From the NCBI GenBank assembly GCA_036172265.1, contig JASFBA010000033.1, positions 1-16,865 on the forward strand: 16,865 bases of DNA, written 5' to 3'. The notes below the pieces were generated by a model. It saw nothing but the letters and a program-made list of their open reading frames with translations. It ran no database searches and had not been told where the DNA came from. Position numbers and translations under genes: made by a program. This document shows, in pieces, positions 13,218-16,865 of this stretch (within the stretch, counting starts at the first letter, position 1; the number at the start of each line of letters is the position of its first letter). This DNA comes from JASFBA01 sp036172265. Lineage in GTDB: Bacteria > Chloroflexota > Chloroflexia > DTKN01.

Positions 13218-14478
13218 CCAGGATTGTATCTGTCAAATCGGTGATGTGCGTCCGGGTCAGCCGAGCCAACCATTCGCCCGGGGTGGCAGCCGTTACCCGC
13301 AGGTAGTTATCGCTAAGGCCGCTCCAGCCCGCCGCCGAACGGCCGTCCCAGAGGACGACCAGTTCCCGTCCGATGAAGGCTTCCCGGAAGGCGCGGGCCA
13401 TCCGGCGGGCCAGGAGGTGCATCTCCTCACAGCGTCGGTGGATGAGGGCCGGCGGAAGGTGGCCTGCCATCTTCGCCGCCGCCGTGCCCGGCCGGAGGGA
13501 GAAGGGGAAGATGTGGAGGTCGCTCAGAGGCAGGGAGGAGATGGCCTGGAGGCTTTCGGCAAATTCCTCTTCCGTTTCGCCGGGGAAGCCGACGATGATG
13601 TCGGTGGTCAGGCCGACGTCGGGGATGCGGCGATGGATCTCCTCCACCAAATCGCGGAATTCGGAGAAACGGTAACGCCGGCCCATACGCTCCAAGGTAC
13701 GGTCGCAGCCGCTCTGGAGGGGCAGGTGAAAGTGCCGGCAGAGGCGCGGCTCCGGCCAGAGGTCAAGCAACTCCCGGGGAAAATCCTGCGGCTCGATGGA
13801 ACTGAAACGGATGCGCCGTATTTGCGTTTCCTCCAGAATAAGGCGGGCCAGGCCGGCCAGGTTGCCCACCCGGGGGTCGCGGTAGGCCCCCAGGTTGATG
13901 CCGGTGAGGATGATCTCGGGATGGCCGGCCTGTTCGACCTGGCGCACTTCCTCTAGCACCTCCTCGGCCGGGCGGGAACGGCTGGGCCCCCGGGCGATGC
14001 TGACGATGCAGTAGGCGCAGCGGTTGTCACAGCCGTCCTGAACCTTGATCAAAGCGCGGGCCGGGCTGGCCGGCAGAAGTCGGGCCGGCCCCGGGGACTC
14101 GGCCGGAGGTTCCAGCCCCCGTTCCCGCAGGGCCATGGCCAGGCGGCTCTCCAGGAACGCTTCTTCCTCCCGAGTAAGCACCAGGTCCACTCCCTCCATC
14201 TGGCGGAGGAGGGAGGCTGCCACGTCGGCATAACAACCCACGGCCACGACCATCGCGCCGTTGTGCCGCGCCGCACGACGCAAAAGTTGCCGCGACTTGC
14301 GGTCGGCCACATGGGTTACGGTGCAGGTGTTGACGATGTAGAGGTCGGCTTCCTCCTCAAAATCCACCAGGACGTAGCCGGCCGCTTGCAACCGTCCGCG
14401 CAATTGGTCGGTCTCACTGAAGTTGACCCGGCAGCCCAGCGTCGCCAGGGCGGCCCGGAGCGGCTTGTTCCCAGACAT
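13189..14478 (-). CDS. mtaB: tRNA t6A37 methylthiotransferase MtaB
   Basis: MtaB adds a methylthio group to t6A at position 37 of tRNAs reading ANN codons. This 429-aa protein has the MtaB-type opening TLGCRVNFSETD (Cys16), NTCTVTHVADRKS (Cys52), VGCYAD (Cys82) and the radical-SAM motif CDNRCAYC (Cys150, Cys154, Cys157). A TRAM-like domain closes it (about 370-425). I chose ATG 14476-14478 because family similarity begins there. It lacks a nearby SD, and a perfect hairpin lies 18 bases upstream. A TTG at 14589 would add 37 unlike residues, and a GTG at 14529 would add 17. It sits upstream of the polarity operon on the same strand. Confidence 0.93.
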   Translation of the reverse strand: MSGNKPLRAALATLGCRVNFSETDQLRGRLQAAGYVLVDFEEEADLYIVNTCTVTHVADRKSRQLLRRAARHNGAMVVAVGCYADVAASLLRQMEGVDLVLTREEEAFLESRLAMALRERGLEPPAESPGPARLLPASPARALIKVQDGCDNRCAYCIVSIARGPSRSRPAEEVLEEVRQVEQAGHPEIILTGINLGAYRDPRVGNLAGLARLILEETQIRRIRFSSIEPQDFPRELLDLWPEPRLCRHFHLPLQSGCDRTLERMGRRYRFSEFRDLVEEIHRRIPDVGLTTDIIVGFPGETEEEFAESLQAISSLPLSDLHIFPFSLRPGTAAAKMAGHLPPALIHRRCEEMHLLARRMARAFREAFIGRELVVLWDGRSAAGWSGLSDNYLRVTAATPGEWLARLTRTHITDLTDTILVGQIVAFVV

Positions 14479-14496
14479 ATCTACGGCCCAGATAGC

Positions 14497-14516
14497 GGAC
14501 AGCCTGAAGGCTGTCC
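14497..14516 (-). promoter_or_regulatory. Perfect hairpin in the mtaB leader
   Basis: GGACAGCC (14516-14509) pairs with GGCTGTCC (14504-14497) around the tetraloop TTCA. ATA and TAT outside can extend the stem past a two-base bulge. GGAGG lies just upstream of the stem and the mtaB ATG 18 bases downstream of it. A folded leader would bring this SD nearer the start codon. No T tract follows, so it is not a plain terminator. Confidence 0.55.
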
Positions 14517-14606
14517 TATATTCCTCCACAAACTCTTGCTTTTCCCGTCGAGGCCGACGTGTACGTGCCCGCCCAATCGAGAGCCGCAACCGACTCCACA
14601 GACTTT

Positions 14607-14879
14607 TTACCTCTCCCGCCGAGGCCGGCCTACGCGGATTTCACGCATCTCCTCGACCATCGCCGTAAGAATACGGTCGGCCCATTGATAGACCGTGCGC
14701 CGGCTGCGCTCCAGTTCTCGGGCGACGGCCGCAACGTTGGTCCGGTACTCGGGATCCAGCGTATCCAGCGTCACCCGAAGGATGCGTATCAGGCGGTGCA
14801 GTTCCGTAGGCGTGAGCGCCAGTCGCTCGACAATCTGTCGCGCCCGTCGATTTTTGACTCTGCCCGGATCGCTTCCCAT
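14607..14879 (-). CDS. Small helix-turn-helix DNA-binding protein
   Basis: A 90-aa protein rich in Arg. Residues about 47-70 (TNVAAVARELERSRRTVYQWADRIL) form a helix-turn-helix: first helix AAVARELE, turn, recognition helix RTVYQWADRI. The C-terminus ends VGRPRRER, an AT-hook-like basic tail. It may be a transcription regulator or the N-terminal part of a transposase-like protein; no more can be said. The frame is open to an ATG at 14957, but a promoter (14937-14965) lies inside that extension, so the ATG at 14877-14879 with GGAG upstream is preferred. It is 128 bases upstream of mtaB on the same strand. Confidence 0.65.
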   Translation of the reverse strand: MGSDPGRVKNRRARQIVERLALTPTELHRLIRILRVTLDTLDPEYRTNVAAVARELERSRRTVYQWADRILTAMVEEMREIRVGRPRRER

Positions 14880-14936
14880 AGACAGACCCTGCTCCAGAAA
14901 CTGGGGATGGCCGGAACCCCAAGTGTAACTGTTTTT

Positions 14937-14965
14937 ATCATACCATATTTTGCGCATTTTGTCCA
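14937..14965 (-). promoter_or_regulatory. Promoter of the HTH-mtaB unit
   Basis: TGGACA (14965-14960) and TATGAT (14942-14937) are 17 bases apart on the minus strand, and TGG precedes the -10 to give an extended form. The predicted start near 14930 gives a leader of about 50 nt. The IS end begins only 13 bases upstream of the -35, so the insertion is next to, not inside, this promoter. Confidence 0.7.
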
Positions 14966-14977
14966 GCAGTTAGGCCC

Positions 14978-14993
14978 GGTGTTTACCCAGATC
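14978..14993 (+). repeat. Left terminal inverted repeat of the IS
   Basis: GGTGTTTACCCAGATC is the exact reverse complement of 16705-16720. Matching stops on both sides, so the repeat is 16 bp. Confidence 0.92.
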
Positions 14994-15003
14994 TAGGGAT
15001 GGC

Positions 15004-15060
15004 GGCGACTGAAGTCACCTCTGGGGAGCACTGCGCGCCGGCTGTCCCCTTGCAGGGACA
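15004..15060. repeat. Two small hairpins in the IS 3' tail
   Basis: GGCGACT (15004-15010) pairs with AGTCACC (15013-15019) with one wobble position. TGTCCC (15043-15048) pairs with GGGACA (15055-15060). They lie downstream of the transposase gene, between it and the left IS end. Confidence 0.45.
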
Positions 15061-15178
15061 GATTTCTGCCGGTCTCGGCGTCGGTCAATGCTCGGCCGCA
15101 GGCCCGCAGAGGACGATTCTCCTGTCCTTTCCTCAGGTTTGAATATTCCCGGCGACTACTACGGGCAGGAGCAAGTAT

Positions 15179-15200
15179 CCCCTTGCTCGCAAGCAAGGGG
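15179..15200 (-). terminator. Hairpin downstream of the transposase
   Basis: CCCCTTGCT (15179-15187) pairs perfectly with AGCAAGGGG (15192-15200) around four bases. It starts 26 bases after the transposase stop codon. No strong T run follows on the minus strand (ATACTTGCTCC), so the terminator call is moderate. Confidence 0.55.
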
Positions 15201-15225
15201 CTGACGAGACGCCTGAGGTGAGAAT

Positions 15226-16629
15226 CTACCCAACGGGGCAGAATCGGGGCAAGTAGCGTACCGGTGGCGGCCGGATGCAGATCAATTCCAGCAGCGCCGC
15301 ACCGTCGAGAATCCGCTGCAGCCCCCACAAAAGCAGATAGCGTCCCCCACGATCCATGGCCGTCCCGACCACGCTACTGCCAATAGCGCGAATCCACCGG
15401 ATCAGTACCGGGGGCCACCGGTGTTCCAGTTGGATGACGAAAATGGCGGCCATCAGGATCAGCAACATCATCCGGCGGAACTGTTCCAGCTTGTGCATCG
15501 AAATGACCTCGACATCCAGGCCATCTTCCTGCTGGAAGCGATAGAAGGGCTCGAGCTTGCCCCGCCGGGCCCAGTCGCGATAGACCTTCCAGGCGTCTTG
15601 CGCCCGACGAACCGGGCGGTTGATGACTACCAGGACCAGGGGCGTTTCGGCCAGCCAGAATCCCTCCAGGTTGTGCTGGCCGATGGGCTCGGTCCGCGCC
15701 ACCACGACCCAGCCCTGGACTGAACGGTCGGGGAGGCGAAAGCGGAACCAAGCCAAGGTCACGCGCACGGGGATGGTGTGGCCGGCGTGCGTAAAAGTGT
15801 GGACACCCTTCGCCCGCCCTGGCAAGGACTGGACAAAGGATTGCAGTTCTCGTTCCTGCCAATCGCCCTGGCGGGGTCGATACACTTCGATGATGCGTTT
15901 CGAGGTGGCGCGGGTGATCAGTTCCATGTCGAGGGCGACGGCCTCCGCCCACAGTTTCTGGTCATCGGCCTCGGCGTCGGCGAATCGGGTGATCTTGCGC
16001 CCAGGCAACAACTGCCGCAGGTGGCGCATCGCAAGCATCCACTCCTTCGGTTGACTGTCGAAATCGGCGGTAACGTAGGAAAACAAGCGGTGGTAGAGCA
16101 GGGCGGGCTGCGCGGTGTTCAGGGCCACGGCGGCGATGCTGGGATAGCCCCAGGTGAGGCGACCTTCGTTCTTGCCGCCGGCCTTGCCGGAGACGGGCCA
16201 GCCGGGCGGGGTCTTTTTCAAGACTCTACTGATCCCCTCGATCTTGCGGGCATAGGCCTTTTCCAGGTTCAGCGGGTCAATGGCTACCAGCAGCCGATGA
16301 CCCGGGGCCAGCCGGTTGACCTGGGCGACGGACTGGGCATACAGCACGCGGAGCCAGTCGCGATGCGAAAAGTGCGGACTGTGCAGGAGGGTGTAGAACT
16401 GCTTGGTCAACGCCCAGGTGCTGCCTTTCCGGTGGGGAGCGTGGGCCGCTGCTTTGGACAGGTGCGGGCTGCGGGCTGCCAGCATGCCGGGCAGCAAGAA
16501 CCGGAGGGTTTTCCGCAGGCGTGCATCGGGCAGGACGGCCATATAGGGGGACAGAAAGGTGTCAATCTCCTGATCCAAGGCGGTGGTCAGGTGGTTGAAT
16601 TTTTTAAGGGCTTCTGTTATACTGAGCAT
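15226..16629 (-). CDS. IS4-family DDE transposase
   Basis: A 467-aa transposase of the IS4-like DDE class that cuts and joins the IS ends. The first catalytic Asp is in LLVAIDPLNLEKAYA (Asp118). The second is in TRFADAEADDQKLW (Asp218 the best candidate). The Glu lies in the Y-R-W-E signature VYRDWARRGKLEPFYRFQQE (Tyr350, Arg351, Glu360). Length is normal and no frameshift is seen, so it may be active. The ATG at 16629 has AAGGAGG seven bases upstream. Expression may be limited by an inverted repeat that covers this SD and start. The alternative frame on the opposite strand has no support. Confidence 0.92.
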   Translation of the reverse strand: MLSITEALKKFNHLTTALDQEIDTFLSPYMAVLPDARLRKTLRFLLPGMLAARSPHLSKAAAHAPHRKGSTWALTKQFYTLLHSPHFSHRDWLRVLYAQSVAQVNRLAPGHRLLVAIDPLNLEKAYARKIEGISRVLKKTPPGWPVSGKAGGKNEGRLTWGYPSIAAVALNTAQPALLYHRLFSYVTADFDSQPKEWMLAMRHLRQLLPGRKITRFADAEADDQKLWAEAVALDMELITRATSKRIIEVYRPRQGDWQERELQSFVQSLPGRAKGVHTFTHAGHTIPVRVTLAWFRFRLPDRSVQGWVVVARTEPIGQHNLEGFWLAETPLVLVVINRPVRRAQDAWKVYRDWARRGKLEPFYRFQQEDGLDVEVISMHKLEQFRRMMLLILMAAIFVIQLEHRWPPVLIRWIRAIGSSVVGTAMDRGGRYLLLWGLQRILDGAALLELICIRPPPVRYLPRFCPVG

Positions 16630-16690
16630 GGCTCGCCTCCTTGGTACTTGGTTTGCCTACAACCATTATACCAAATGGAGGCCGAGCCAT
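16628..16690. repeat. Inverted repeat across the transposase start and promoter
   Basis: ATGGCTCGCCTCC (16628-16640) and GGAGGCCGAGCCAT (16677-16690) are inverted copies that differ by a single base gap. TTGGTA (16641-16646) and TACCAA (16669-16674) extend the pairing. The left arm contains the SD (16636-16642) and part of the start codon; the right arm lies upstream of the promoter's -10. Confidence 0.75.
16665..16673 (-). promoter_or_regulatory. Extended -10 promoter of the transposase
   Basis: On the minus strand TGGTATAAT (16673-16665) is an extended -10 without a good -35. The predicted start near 16658 lies about 30 bases before the ATG, downstream of the outer arm of the inverted repeat. 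Confidence 0.65.
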
Positions 16691-16704
16691 TTTCATGGGC
16701 TGAC

Positions 16705-16720
16705 GATCTGGGTAAACACC
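16705..16720 (-). repeat. Right terminal inverted repeat of the IS
   Basis: GATCTGGGTAAACACC is the exact reverse complement of 14978-14993 and marks the transposase-promoter end of the IS. Confidence 0.92.
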
Positions 16721-16721
16721 A

Positions 16722-16865
16722 GGTATAAGCACCGATGGCGACATAGGGGTATGGTTCCCCCCGCCACCGCCAGGCGGCGTCGGCGATTTCTCCAGATGGC
16801 GACAGGACCGTTTCCCCGGCGACGACCTGGCCCAGCAGGCTTTCCCGATGGCGCGTGCATATGGT
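16722..16865 (-). pseudogene. REP-associated tyrosine transposase (RAYT), truncated by the IS
   Basis: The minus strand from the window edge has 48 open codons reading TICTRHRESLLGQVVAG, then ETVLSPSGEIADAAWRWR, then GEPYPYVAIGAYT. This fits the N-terminal part of Y1/RAYT transposases, where a ...VTICTxxRxxLFG segment, a 'GEIxxxxW' helix and 'xVxLDAxVVMPNHxHG' follow in that order. The similarity ends at 16722-16724, directly at the IS end, just before the expected VMPNHxHG metal-binding motif. The missing C-terminal part is not found on the other side of the IS. The start lies outside the window. Identification is from recalled family pattern, not a search. Confidence 0.7.

Larger units (their letters stand above)
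14978..16720 (-). mobile_element. IS4-like insertion sequence, 1743 bp
   Basis: The element is bounded by perfect 16-bp inverted repeats, GGTGTTTACCCAGATC on the left (14978-14993) and its complement on the right (16705-16720). It carries one full-length DDE transposase gene on the minus strand. The protein similarity of the flanking RAYT fragment stops exactly at 16721, confirming the right end. No target-site duplication can be seen: the bases just outside (TAGGCCC on the left, AGGTATA on the right) do not match. A 3' tail of about 230 non-coding bases (14994-15225) holds several hairpins. Confidence 0.88.

Noticed and set aside
14479..14589. N-terminal extension of MtaB to TTG 14589
   Set aside because: The added residues are basic and unlike MtaB proteins, the TTG has no SD, and the segment contains the leader hairpin.
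14993..15328. 111-codon minus-strand frame at the IS 3' end
   Set aside because: It overlaps the transposase 3' end in another frame and then the hairpin-rich tail; no SD or domain.

Overview
The window is a 16.9 kb, GC-rich bacterial chromosomal segment. The gene content suggests a thermophilic or filamentous Chloroflexota (Anaerolineae/Thermoflexia-like) bacterium: an MglA GTPase with roadblock/LC7 and DUF4388 partners, a COG2403 'cyclic 2,3-diphosphoglycerate synthase'-like GTPase, a VanW-type plus serine-hydrolase envelope protein, and very frequent GGCCGGCC/CCGGCCGG octamers. The phylum is an inference from family knowledge; no 16S gene is present.

Layout. (1) Positions 1-956 are non-coding and made of mosaic GC-rich repeats (two related modules in the order A-B-B-hairpin-A-B-A). 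They end at an extended -10 promoter and a short reading frame that lacks a normal start codon. (2) 1110-2094, minus: a TIM-barrel sugar phosphate isomerase/epimerase and tRNA-Glu(CUC), the latter with a full-consensus promoter. (3) 2243-3721, plus: a 492-aa protein I do not recognise. (4) 3740-5386, minus: a membrane-anchored serine hydrolase. It is divergent from a plus-strand operon at 5510-9024: miaB, a TPR protein with an acidic tail, and the COG2403 GTPase. That operon ends in a strong hairpin terminator. (5) 14879 down to 9286, minus: a small HTH protein, mtaB, two roadblock/LC7 proteins, mglA, a DUF4388 protein, a lamin-tail-domain membrane protein and a 3-TM membrane protein, ending in a palindrome at the last stop codon. 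(6) 14978-16720: an IS4-like insertion sequence with perfect 16-bp terminal inverted repeats. It truncates a REP-associated tyrosine transposase (RAYT) gene whose 5' part runs off the right edge.

How the genes may work together. MiaB and MtaB are the two methylthiotransferases that modify A37 of different tRNA sets, and tRNA-Glu lies nearby, so translation functions recur. The roadblock-roadblock-MglA-DUF4388 block is a polarity/small-GTPase module. Here it is followed closely by two membrane proteins, one with a lamin-tail domain on the outer face, which could be its envelope output; this is an inference from gene order. The right end is mobile DNA. The IS carries a fold-back inverted repeat across its ribosome binding site and start codon, like the IS10/IS50 devices that silence read-through transcripts. 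The best candidates for something undescribed are the MglA-LTD operon, the IS/RAYT junction, and the promoter/SD unit at 977-1131.
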